A DNA stretch of 64,000 bases. Origin: Daedaleopsis sinensis (taxonomy: Eukaryota > Basidiomycota > Agaricomycetes > Polyporales > Polyporaceae). Location of the stretch: the NCBI GenBank assembly GCA_033807695.1, contig CM066311.1:1488001-1552000 (forward strand), written 5' to 3'. The translations under genes were made by a program, and so were the position numbers. The notes under the pieces are model-generated. The model saw only the letters and a program-made list of their open reading frames with translations. It searched no databases and had not been told where the DNA came from. Of the stretch, positions 1 through 10,753 are shown in pieces; the stretch's first letter is position 1, and each line of letters opens with the position of its first letter.

Positions 1-1190
1 CCACGCCACCCTTGTCCTTTCTGCGCAATGGTCGACGATCGTGTCCGTGCGATGGTGACTCGGTATCGCCCTATGATGCAAGCACTCTCTGCCAAGCTGC
101 GGATCTGCCCTCTCAAAGGGACACACTCGGTCAAGATCAACTATGGGAGTGACCGGCACTCCCGCCTGGACGTGGGTCAGATAACCGAACAGGTAAGATC
201 TGCCAGTATAAGCCTGTCGCATCCTGTTCTCACATCCCACAGTGTTCCGAATTCTGTCTGTGGGACGGGCAGCTCACCGTCTTGCAAATGCACCCACGCG
301 ACCTCATGCTGTGTCTCCAGGAGATCTCAGTGCTCAAACCGCCACCCTACAACGACGATCTCTGGCTCGTGGTTTGCGCTCTCAAGGCGATCAGCATTGC
401 CGAGCAGCACCAACACTTCAAGGACATTCTCGCCATCATTCCCGACGGAGCGGAACACGACGAACCCAGCCCTGCGGTCGCCAAACCTGTGAAGGTGTTC
501 ATCTATATGGAGGTTAGTGTGCCCGGCGTATGATTCTGTCGGTTGTGCGTAGAGCTGAAACCATCGCAGGATGGGGAGATGCCCCTCGAGGTCGATGCAT
601 GGGGCACCTTCAGACGCAACACCTTGTGGTTTATCTTCTTTCAGAAGAGAGTCCTCAAGGCGATTGCGAAGGTAAACCCCCCTGGCAGGGAGAATCACTA
701 CGATGTCTGGGACCGACAGTGCGCCAACTGGGTCAAGGCGCGCCCTTCGAAGTCAGCGCCACTCATGCTCGGCGAGGGCATCGTGTACAAACGACGCGGC
801 GTCACGATTACACCTGCATCCAAACAATATATCGCCCTCATTACCCATCCTGTGTTCGCCACGGCAGGATGCCTCGTCGACTCAAACGTGTGTGACGGCA
901 CTACCATCTCGGATGAGACTGAAATGGCGGAGGTGGGGAGCACGGCACCGGCGGACGAATCGGAGGGGCGAGACGATTTTCTTGAAGGTTCGTCGACCGC
1001 TCTAGGCCCGCGGGGCGTCAAACGGGCAGGATGGACCATGTCGTCCTCGAGGAAGAAGAAGCGGACGACTAAGGATGCAGCGAAGCTAATTTCGGTAGGG
1101 AAGGGCAAGGACAGGGCAGTGGAAGCTGATGTCGCGTGCGAACTGCTGGGCGAGGACGGTGATCCCCATAGTGTCACGTCTATCGAGTAG
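1..1190 (+). CDS. hypothetical protein, 5' end outside window
   Basis: Three joined exons are visible: up to 192, 243-512 and 555-1190. The introns (193-242 and a short 42-nt one, 513-554) have GT-AG ends and keep phase 0. The frame is open back to base 1 and includes an ATG at 28, so the true start probably lies upstream and the product is N-terminally incomplete. The visible part has a globular N-terminal half rich in W, C and hydrophobic residues (for example WDGQLTVLQMHPRDLML) and a low-complexity charged tail with a basic SSRKKKR patch that could be a nuclear signal. I recognise no family. It sits beside other accessory genes and a transposase fragment. The splice phases and lack of internal stops support a real gene; function is unknown. 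Confidence 0.6.
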
Positions 1191-2739
1191 ACCTTAGGTT
1201 TCATTCATGTTCGAGCGACACTACTTGGCTGTTGATGTACTAAGTGCGAGGCGAGCACTCGCATTGTATAGTCGCATGTGAAATTGATAGCGAGTTCGAT
1301 TGAGAACCAGGGGGCTCTAGCCCATACGTCCGAACATCCCCAACCACATGAACGCTACATACACCCAGTCTGCACTTTCCGGAGTGCAGCGATTATTACA
1401 AGTTGGGGACATGGCTGTACCTGAGTCCCGCGTGTTGCGGTTCGTCTCTTCATACCTATGTTTCTAAGTCTGATAAGGTGTTGAGCACTTAACAAACCGA
1501 CATGATCGTCCGTGCTCACTCACCGGATCCTGATCGACGTTGATGTTGTGTTGTTGTGGTAGACGTACTGCACGCGAATGGTCGAGAGCGAAGCGGTGTT
1601 GCTCTCGACCAGTTTGCGTCAGATATGTACAGCTATGTGCTGATTGGGTTGAGTCGCAACTTATTACACACGCAATGACAACTGTGCAACGGAGAAGTAC
1701 CAAGCAGAGTACTCACGAACGTAATGCTGTTTCAGCATCGAAAACATGTTTCGTCGATTGTGCGCGCTGCTGCGTGACTGAGGGAGATTGTATGCTGCTG
1801 CACGCCTCGTCCAAACTTGAATGCGAGAAGGGGATCCGGATGATAGGAGGTGTGCGGAGCCTAGGATCTGCTGAGACGTTCTGTTCGCACACAGTGGTTC
1901 TCGATATGCCAGAGTCGCAAGCTAAAGCGTGTGCTGTTTGCCGAGCAGAAACGCTCAGGAAACGAATTCAGGTGGTGTTCAGAATGTCGAGAGTATGCGA
2001 ATCGACCCCCGGGGAGGAGCCTAACCCTATAACACAGAGATACTGAGTGCTCACTCACGTAGCATGTAGGCGTTGAAAAGGCAAGGAGGCAAGGCAGAGG
2101 AAGGGAGCATGAAGGGGCGAGCATGAGAGGTGGATGTTCTTACCTGAGTGGAAGGTCTTGCATGCGGAGTTCGTATACACCGACATTTTGGGTTATCAAG
2201 GCCCATAGCGAGGCGGATGTGCGAGCCTCATCGCCTAAAGCTCCCCACTGGTAGGCCGAGGATGCTGGTGAGATAACCCTAACGACCTGATGATGTTGAT
2301 CTTTAAGCCTCCAGACCAAAGGAATGACAAGGGGCATAGATGGCCAAGAGGCCTAGGCCGGCATCGACTCCATGAGCGTGAACACTAGTCAAAGTTGTGC
2401 GCGAAGTCAGGTGAGTCTGTAGAGCCTTAAGTCTGCCGCCACGCCGTACCTTGTATACATAGCTATAGAGCGTGATGAGGGTATACGCTGTCGTTTACCA
2501 CCATCTCGCTCAGTATAGTTATGTGAAGGAATGCCTCGTTCGATAGGCTGCCTGCTACGTGTTTTCGAGCGGCGTACGGGCGAAATCACGTGATCCCGTC
2601 CCGCAGGTGCTTGCACAAAGCTGCCGCAGCATGGTGGCTACAACTCTATGGTTTTGCTCTCGCCTCTTCCACCGACATCCACCCGACACCTTGCAACCTC
2701 TCGTGTGCTCCCAGCGATACTATACTCTGTCCTGCGCAC
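1191..2739. other. intergenic, no gene recognised
   Basis: About 1.5 kb between the stop at 1190 and the ATG at 2740. Open frames here are short and carry no family motif or convincing splice structure. The last 150 nt before 2740 would hold the promoter and 5' leader of the next gene. I see no repeat or RNA gene. Confidence 0.5.
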
Positions 2740-5717
2740 ATGAGCAGCGCAGACCGTGCAATGCAAGCCCCTGCTACCCAACCCAATCCTAGTCCTGACA
2801 TGCCGAGTGGCTCACCATCGACCACCGACAACTTGAACAATTCTGCATCACACCCCGCTCTTCCGACAACCCTGCCGCCCATGCCCGTGATCGCCCAACC
2901 CTTCGTCGCCTCCGAGTCTGTCAACAGCGGTGCCCCGAGTCCAAAGGATGGGCCGAAGCAGCCATCGCAGCCATCGGCCCCTACTCACTCTCAACCTCCA
3001 CACAGGCCACGCGGGAAGGGCAAAAAGAAGAACGTCGAGATTCTTGAAGCTGAGCACGTCCCGCCTGGAGCAACCAAGAAGCCCCGCGCCATCCGCCACA
3101 ACTGGAAAGACCCGAAGTACGCCACTCATGTCGCCTATATGGTCTCCAAGTACGCTGGCTTTCACGTTCTGGAAGGGGCAGATTCTGCGGCGTATGCATC
3201 AGGAGTGGCTGCGGAAATGTACACTGGCAGTCCGACGGCCTGCAAGACCGAGACGTTCAATTGGTATGGGGCTACCTTCGGCGAGGTGACTGCTGTGAGT
3301 GTCACGCTGAGCATTTACAGTGTCCAGTAGCAGGCTAACTGTTGTTCACAGAAGGTTACGAACTGGTTCCGGAACCATCGCAAGACCTATGACGAACATG
3401 GTGAAGACGGTCTCCGTCCGAAGCTCAAAGAACCTCGCGCGACTACCGAGGACATATCGCCGTTCTTTGAGCGATTACGTGCACGAGCTCCTGCTGCGTC
3501 GGCTCTGTGGGCCAAGGAGAACAAGAAGCTAGTGGATGAAGCCCTCGCTCGCTCCGACAACCAAGAGATCGGAGACCGTCAACATATCATCGGCAACATG
3601 TTTGGTGCCCTCCCTGACTCGCAGAGGAAGCACTGGGAGGGCAAAGTCGAAGAGATTGTTGGTGAGATTCAAGGGGATCCCGACGCCGTTTTCAAGTGAG
3701 TCTCTAGCCTCCCGGGATGGGGATTCACGATGCTAACCCATCATAATCATTGTCAGTAACCAGCCCTTCCTTCGTGACGCTCTCAACAAGACTCTTAACG
3801 CTTTCGCGGGCTGGAGGTGGGACAAACTCGGGAATGTTGGTTTCCAGGTCTTGTACGCATTCTACGACCGGGACAATGTCCTTCAACGTGGCCAGTAAGT
3901 AGCGCGAATTGAATTGGAATGCCCGCTGACCACTACCCAGGCTTACAGCGGGTGCGTTCCAAGACAACGCCTCGTTTGTCCTCACTCCCGACGAGAAGGG
4001 CCGTTTTGACCGCTGGTGCCGAGAAATGCTGCGTAAGTGGTTTAGATCTAGCCCACGTGCAAATCTGATTTACGCCAACAGTCCCAAACCCGGCGCGTCG
4101 CAAACGTTCTGCATACGACGGTGATGAACCTCAACTTGAAGAATGGGACGATGAATGGAACCGCGCCAAGGTACTCGCGGTTCTGACTGAACACATGTGC
4201 GCCACATGGAGTGAGTGGCTATATATTCATCCTCGAGTATGTCCTTTGACTGATGCGTCTGCGCATTCCAGCATACACAACCGGCTCAGACATCGAGTGG
4301 GACGATCTCAAGGTCGAGGCTCCGGAAATGATTCCCAGTGCCTGGCGAGACGCAGATATCCTTGAGCTCGAAACGTTCGAGGGCATCGGCAAACTAGAGA
4401 GTCTCTACAACCGGCTGGTCGCCGCGCAGCAGTCGGGCACGCCCTTCACGTTCCTCCTCAGTCCCCCCATTGCGCCTTCGCGCGAGCCCACGGCTGGCCC
4501 AAGTCCTGCCGATCCATCCGGACGGACTTCGACGGAGCCCGCGGCTGGCCCAAGACCCATCAATCCCCCCATTCCGCCTTCGCGCGAGCCCACGGCTGGC
4601 CCAAGTCCTGCCGATCCCCCCGGACGGACTTCGACGGAGCCCGCGGCTGGCCCGAGTCCCATCAATCCCCCCATTCCGCCTTCGCGCGAGCCCATGCCTG
4701 GCCGAATTTCTGTCATTCCCTCAAGACAGCCTTCGCGCGAGCCCACGCCTCGTCCGAGCTCCGTGAATCCCTCCGTTCCGCGTTCAACGCGCGAACCCAC
4801 GGCTGGCCCGAGTTCAACACCCCGCACCACCCGCATTGTAGCATGGAAATCTCCTTCCAAGCATATTCCGTTTACGATGCCCATCACGGAGGACGAGGAG
4901 GACGATGACGACGCCCCCGGTGTGAGAATCAGTGTCTCCACCCCGCAGTCTACCGCCCCGTCGCTGGCACCTGTGCCGCCGTCTCTCAGTCTTAGTGAAC
5001 AGGATCGTAACCCTATTCGGACAGCGAGCGCCAATAGCGCCGGGGCGCAACAACCTACAGAGACGGTCGACAAGTACGGCGGGACACTGGCGAACGAAGT
5101 CCCCGACATGACGCACACCGTGGACGAAGTCCTCAATGACAAGGAACATGTCCTTGCTCAGGAGCGCCACTCGAAGAGCTCCGAGGCGCAAGAAGGCACA
5201 ACCTCCGAGGGGCAAGAACTCGCAGAGATTTCGAGTCTCGAGGTCGACACAGGGGTCGGGACATCGGCGGATGAGGACCATGCCCCTGAAGAGCGCGCGG
5301 ATAGTGCCATGGAGGTCGACATATCGGGCGGGGAGGGGGAACCCGGAGACGCGATGCCAGGCCCAGCGAGGCGCAGCACGCGCAGGCGGCGTCTCACCGC
5401 TGAGTCTGCGCTGCCTGAACCTGTGGAGGTCGACGGGGCAGCGGTCGTCGCGAACACCGGACCGAGGCGCAGCGCCCGCAAGCGGAATCGTGACACGGAG
5501 GAATCCGCTGCTGACTCCGAGTCGAAGCAAGGTACGGAGAGCAACAAACGTCGGCGTGCCGGCACCAGGTGAGTCACTAGCTGTGCATACGGCTGCTTGC
5601 CAGTGTTCTGACTCCTGTGACAGTGCAGCGCCAGGAATCGCCCAAGCGGGCTCGAAGACGCACAGTAGGCAGCAACACCCGGTAGTTCGGAAGGGGAAGA
5701 GAGGTGGCCGGCGTTGA
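2740..5717 (+). CDS. hypothetical nuclear-type protein with internal 34-residue repeats
   Basis: Seven exons fit in phase: 2740-3294, 3352-3695, 3757-3894, 3941-4032, 4082-4210, 4272-5568 and 5624-5717. I chose ATG 2740 (MSSADRAMQ) because the upstream in-frame stretch looks like a leader. The N-terminus is Pro/Ser-rich with a basic RGKGKKKN patch. The middle (from HNWKDPKYATH to about exon 6) is a compact conserved-looking region with motifs such as VTNWFRNHRKTYDEHGEDGLRPKL. The C-terminal half is low complexity: Pro/Ser repeats, an acidic run (EDEEDDDD), then RRSTRRRR and ARKRNR basic patches, which suggest a nuclear or DNA-associated protein. I cannot assign a family. The type resembles lineage-specific agaricomycete proteins often seen near transposons, which is inference. 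All introns are GT-AG and no frame break was found. Confidence 0.7.
4474..4760 (+). repeat. 102-bp coding tandem repeat
   Basis: Two full copies and a partial third begin near 4474, 4576 and 4678, a period of exactly 102 nt (34 codons). The unit encodes PPIxPSREPTAGPSPADPxG followed by RTSTEPAAGPxPIN. Later degenerate copies (SREPTPRPSS, TREPTAGPSS) extend to about 4815. The multiple-of-three period keeps the frame, so copy number can change without breaking the gene. Confidence 0.85.
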
Positions 5718-5724
5718 CGGATGC

Positions 5725-5985
5725 GCTGAGATCTATAGCTGACCCTGGTACTAACGATGATTACGGTGATTATATGGCGCCATTGATTGTAATAGTAATT
5801 AGGACAGTACGTGATTATTAGCGAGACCGTTAATTACTGATAGAGTTTTGTTGTGACCTCTGACACTGGTGATTATAAGCAGATAATGATGATTATAAGT
5901 AGACTGTGGTTACGCCGGCTGATCATAATCACGTTGCTGCTGAGTCGACCGTATTTATGGAACAAGGGTGATTATCCGTAATTAA
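5725..5985. repeat. AT-rich tract with reiterated GTGATTAT motifs, possible CACTA subterminal region
   Basis: Just beyond the truncated end of the Tnp2 fragment the DNA turns AT-rich and repeats GTGATTAT or close variants near 5769, 5811, 5869, 5890 and 5966, with one inverted copy near 5926. Short reiterated motifs at both ends are typical of CACTA/EnSpm subterminal regions. I could not identify a matching CACTA terminal repeat or a target-site duplication, so the link to the neighbouring transposase fragment is inference. Confidence 0.4.
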
Positions 5986-7156
5986 CATCTACTAATGGTG
6001 TATGATAATAAGTAAAAAAAAGTCTTCTGACGCTGCATGGCAATCAGGCGTGACTTGAGTGATAGATACGAGTACTGCCGTCGTGGATTGCCGTATTCGT
6101 TGTACCGTGAGGTCTTGCAGTGAGGGCATTGATCAAGGTCTGACAGCGGCCCCGTGTAGGCCATGCACGATTGCACACAACAATCGTAACGCTCAGGCAT
6201 GAAACCCGACAGGAAAGCGACCCGAGTCTTGATTTTATGGAAGGTGGGGAGTTCGGCAGCAGGGAAGACATATGGGAGATCAGCGAGTGCGCTCTCCGAG
6301 AGGTTGTGCTTCAGTTTGTATGCGAAAGCACGCAGGGCGGCGTGATCTCCAGGAGAGAGGGTGTTCTCTACCAATGATGCTCAGATATTAGAGCTGAACA
6401 CAGATTATATGTATGGTAATGTCACGCACCGAGACCAGTGACCTCACGCATGAATTGTTCATGTAAATGGTCTCGCGCACTCACATCCGGGTTGTAGATG
6501 TCATCATCGTCTCCCCATACCATTTCTTCCACCCACTCTTCCTCCAAACTATCACCACTGATCTCGAGGTCGTCCGAGTCATCATCGTCTGACTCACAAT
6601 CTTCGACGGTCACAGGGAATTTGCGGGTGGATGTTGAACGGCACCTGTGTTCAATGCCTGCAAGAATATCTTTGGCACGCGCACCAGACATGTCAAGCTC
6701 TCCGATTCCTCCTGCACTTCCTGCGTCACCTGCATCGACATCCATACTAGCCGCCTCGTGCCGATCCCAATCCATTCCATCGAGATGATCGGCCCCTCCG
6801 AGACCACCATCACTGCCGCCCGGTGAAGAAGGGAGGCGGGCTCGAGGAGGCACATCTCCACCGTGTAGGTGTTCCATCTCGGCGTGGCGATCCATGGAAG
6901 TCGATTGGGCACGCTTCTCCTGGCCCTGTCGCCTCAGAGTGCTTGCATGAGCTTGGGTTCCGAGGACAACAAGGCGACGATAACTGTATGAAGCACGGAC
7001 ATGCGGTGCAGCACCGAGCTTCCGATGTCGAAGTGCAGTACTGGTGGACACAAAGTTCTTGCAACACGGACACAAGACCTTCTTTCCGTGAGGACCAGCG
7101 GCGATCTTCTTGCGTGGCAGTGAGACGGATGTGCGGGGACGCTCAGAGTGTGGCAT
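5982..7156 (-). pseudogene. Tnp2-type CACTA/EnSpm transposase, N-terminal fragment
   Basis: Exon 1 runs 7156 to about 6435 and exon 2 from about 6387 to 5982, joined in phase. The start MPHSERPRT leads into a C-x2-C plus RH zinc-ribbon-like motif (CPCCKNFVSTSTALRHR), then an acidic linker. Exon 2 carries the characteristic pre-catalytic Tnp2 block: LRAFAYKLKHNLSESAL, FLSGFMPERYDCC, CMAYTGP and CPHCKTSRYN, followed by QYSYLSLKSRLIAM. In full Tnp2 proteins this block precedes the DDE transposase domain and hundreds more residues; here the frame stops at 5982 with none of that present. This is therefore a 3'-truncated, non-autonomous relic rather than a working transposase. Known: Tnp2 moves CACTA elements by cut and paste. 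No premature stop lies within the retained part. Confidence 0.8.
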
Positions 7157-7510
7157 ACTATAGCTGGTCGTACGTATTGTGTATACGGTGATAACTGTCA
7201 GTGCGACTAATCACATAGCATGTACAGAGGCGTAACTGACTGTAACGGTGTCCCAATAACACGTTGCCGACGTCAGCGCAATCGTGAAGATCCTAACGAC
7301 GGGTATAGAGCGAGAGAGAGAGAATGGTGAGGATCACAGAGCTAGAGACGAGGTGCTGAGTGCTCGAGAGGTTAGGCCGTGTGAATATCTATACGCCACC
7401 GTCCTCAACAACGAAGAGGGGTCATTTGCGATTCGCGGCCATGACCACTCTCATCTTTACACACCATACTACACACTGGCAGCACATTCCACATCTGTAT
7501 ACCGAACACA

Positions 7511-9036
7511 ATGACGAAGACTGCAGACCAGGCGACGAATAGCACGGCGAAAGCGGCTCCACCCAACTCAGCGACCACGACCAACCCAGTCAAGTCCCAG
7601 ACGGCCGAGGCCACCCAAGCAAAGGCAGCGAAAGCGAAGGCGGCAAAGGAGGCGGCGAAGGTGGTGAAGGCGGCGAAGGCGGCGAAGGCAGCGAAGGCAG
7701 CTAAGGCGAAGGCGGCGACCGCTGTGAAGCCCAAGCCCAAGCCAGCGGGCGAAAAGGGGCACGGTGTCGACAAGTCCACGGCCACCAAGGCAACGTCAAC
7801 AACGGCCGCTGCCAAGCCTAAACAAGGTACGAACAAAGCTTCTCAGCAGCAAGTCCAGGCTAGGAAAGGCAGGGCGGGTGATGAGAACGCACCTCCTCCC
7901 CAGAATGACACCCTTGATATCTTGCGAGGCACGTAGCCATCATCCTTCCCGTGTCGTGTGCGACCTGTTGACACCCTTGTTTCAGCTCAACTCGCGGAAG
8001 AGAAGGCCGCTCGCCTCAAAGCCGAGGCCGCAATGGAGAAAATGAAGAAACTCACCAAAGTCACGAAGCCGGTATTCCAAATCCCGAAGCCGCGGGGTAC
8101 AGTCGGCAAGGGTCTACAGCTCCAAGTGTCCATGAAGCTTGACAAGGACGACGAAGCCAAAGATCTGTATTCAGCATGCCTGGTGAGCTCGATGACCACC
8201 GGTTATGAAGTGGTGTCACACACTGACACACCTAGATGACGGTTCGCGACCTCTGCCTTGCTGGACGTCTCGATTGGAAGAAAGGGATCCGGGAACAGGA
8301 TGCAGAGGCCCTAGGCGCCGTTTACAAATTGGTGAGTAAATTTTATAACTTGAAATGCGGGGTCTTACCATTACTACAGGCCCGCAAGGAGCAGCCGTAC
8401 CTCGAACGTTTTGAGAACGACTGGGCGACCTGCCAGATCCTCATCCAGTTCATGTCGAACCGCCGCAAGAATGCGATTAGGACGGGCAAGGTCGTCGTCC
8501 GAAAGGATGCCATAGGACGCCGGATCCTCGTTGATGTGCGCAAGGTCCCAAGTGTTGCTGCTGATAGGGACGACGATGATGAGGCCCTCGACGAAGGGTT
8601 CTTCGACACTGACGGATCAGGCGGCCACAAGAGCAAGCGCGGCAGCACCCAGGGTGCTCGGAAGGACCACGAGATGCCGCTTTTCGGTGTTGACGACTCG
8701 GAGGAAGACGCAGACGGGGGTGATGCCGACGCTGAGATGGATGAGGCTGGCGATGGCGATGGCGATGGCGATGGAGATGGCGACGACAATCGCGATGGCG
8801 AGGTTGGAGGTGAGCTCAACTTCAGTGCCGGCGCCGACGAAGATGAGGAGCCCGAGGCGGTCGCCCCCAAGAAGCGTCAACCCGCCCCACGCGGTATGAA
8901 GCGCACGGCCGCGCACGAGGAGGAGGACGTGCCCGACAGTGGCCACGACGAAGAGGAGGAGGAGGAGGAGGAGGAAGAAGAGGATGTCCTGCCACCGCCC
9001 AAGAAGCGCAGGCTGGGAAATGTCAAGGCCAACTGA
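7511..9036 (+). CDS. hypothetical Ala/Lys-rich and acidic protein with a GC-AG intron
   Basis: Exons 7511-7928, 7986-8182, 8236-8331 and 8380-9036 join in phase. The first intron begins with GC (GAG|GCACGT) and ends in AG; only this junction keeps the downstream frame (AQLAEEKAARLKAE). The N-terminus is an AKAAKAAKAA-type run, probably helical and very basic. The centre has a conserved-looking module, VRDLCLAGRLDWKKGI then ENDWATCQILIQFMSNRRKN, which I associate with a recurrent agaricomycete hypothetical family, from memory only. The C-terminal third is low complexity: GDGDGD repeats, a long glutamate run encoded by GAG triplets (near 8955-8985), and PPKKRR near the end, which suggests a nuclear location. 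Function unknown. Confidence 0.65.
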
Positions 9037-9948
9037 GCTCGAGCGCGCGCGTACGTCATTACGTACCGCGCGCGGAAACGCTCTCTCCGAATTGAGCGCG
9101 AGCTTTCTCTTCAATCTGTCTGCGATTCATGTATCCAGCCCCAATCTGAACAAACAATAGAATACCATTTACTGCTATACGATGCGCTCGAGTACTAGTA
9201 TCCAGGGCGTAGTATGAATCAACTCCTCATAACACCAGGAGCGCAGGTGATTTTGCCGCCTACTACGACGTACGACGCCCCGTTTGGGAGGGGGTGAAAT
9301 CGGTCATATTGACGACCATTTTCACTCCTTTTAGCCACCCGCACTCCGGGATCAAAACACCCGGAGTTCCTGCCTTTTCACCCCCACCGTTGGTGATATC
9401 CCGGGGTGATATTCACTACCGACCAGGTCTACAGTGGAGTCGACTCGGAGGAGAATTTGTGCCCAAGTAATACGTATGGGCGGCAGATCCCGAGCGCCCG
9501 CCCTGTTGCCATCATCATGGCGTGTTAACATCAAAACATCACAGCAACTTGACGCAGTGGAAGCGTGCAGGGCTCATATGTATGATACCCTGAAGTCCCT
9601 AGATCGAAACTAGGAGTTGCTATCTTTGTTTTTTTCTTCAACGCCGTCTCTTCAGCTTGTTCTAACCCGTCATGCATGTTTCCGAAGCTGATAGTATTGT
9701 TTGAATCCCTCTATATAGTGCATGCCAGCAACGTCGAAACGTTAGTGTTGCCATCGAGGCATGCATACTTATAACAAGAGAGGGCGCTTATCAGGGCTTG
9801 ACACCTTGTCTCCTACTTCGACGCTCCCTTACTTGCAGTACTAAGTGCTAATTGCCCCGGTCTGACTGTGTCCCGAACATGAATACGCCGCAATCTATGG
9901 CAAGTTGGAGCCAACATCTTCAAGACACGTCTACTGACCGAGGAGTTG
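9037..9948. other. intergenic; weak palindrome only
   Basis: No gene supported. Around 9293-9333 an imperfect inverted repeat (GGTGAAATCGGTC... against ...GACCATTTTCACTCC) could form a hairpin centred on TATT. Otherwise I see only short open frames without motifs. The final 100 nt would contain the promoter of the small gene starting at 9949. Confidence 0.4.
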
Positions 9949-10238
9949 ATGTGTCAGATGCTGGGATGGGGGAGCTTGGTCGCGGCGGCTGGGGTGAGCT
10001 TCTACTACGCGAAGAAGACGATCAACGAGCGGAGAGCGATGCAAGAAGTGCGAGGGCAACGACCGTCGGAGAAACTGGACTGTACGTGCACGTTCCTCCC
10101 TGACTTTCCTCGCTCTTACATCCCACAGGGCGTTCGCGCGTCGAGCAAGACGAGAAGCAAGCGCAGGCAGCACCGTCGGCTCAGTCGGCGTCGTCGACCG
10201 GTATTGATGCAAGCGTTGCGAGCAAAGGTCCATCGTGA
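9949..10238 (+). CDS. 80-residue single-pass membrane protein, probably mitochondrial-type
   Basis: Two exons, 9949-10081 and 10129-10238, joined across a 47-nt GT-AG intron (phase 1) give an 80-residue protein starting MCQMLGWGSLVAAAGVSFYY. A hydrophobic N-terminal helix (about residues 6-19) is followed by a basic/acidic segment, AKKTINERRAMQEVRGQRPSEKLDWRSR, and a polar Ser/Ala/Gln tail. An alternative start is the second ATG at 9958. The layout (short helix, then charged helix, under 100 residues) is that of small fungal inner-membrane or assembly-type proteins; DUF4748 is a possible match from memory and unverified. Neither exon alone is striking, so automated pipelines could miss it. 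Confidence 0.6.
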
Positions 10239-10753
10239 TGGCACGCTCCCCTGCAAGACCACACGGGCCCGCGACGATATCCAATATCGCCTGCGTTCTC
10301 CAGTCAGCATAGCGTCTCTGTCATCTCGTACGTCTGTCTATGGATGTGACTATATGCATGTCGAACTGTTCTGTCTGTCCACGACGCTTGCGAGTACCCG
10401 AAGCCATCGCAACAGTAGCATACAGCTCCGAAAAGCGCGCTCGAATTAAAGGAGAGAAAGGCAGGCGGAGACGGCGAGTCCGGCGCGAGGGGGCCGCTCG
10501 GTGTCCCTCTATCATCATGGCCCCGAAATGTGATGGCCGAGGAGGATCGACGGGCTTGCGATGACAGTACTGACAGACGTGTGCGAGTGACGCGCTATAG
10601 CTGCCCGATCCATCCCTTCACATCGTATGCCCCGAGTTTATCAATATTAATATCATGCATCTTATCCTTCCCTTGTCTCTAGGATCCCTCCGACGACAAC
10701 CTCCGCTCATCGTGCGCTGTCCTCGCCTCCCGCTCCTTTGTCCTCGCCTCTTC

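Noticed and set aside
4405..5530. Long minus-strand frames of 245 and 238 codons
   Set aside because: Antisense shadows of the repeat-bearing gene at 2740-5717.
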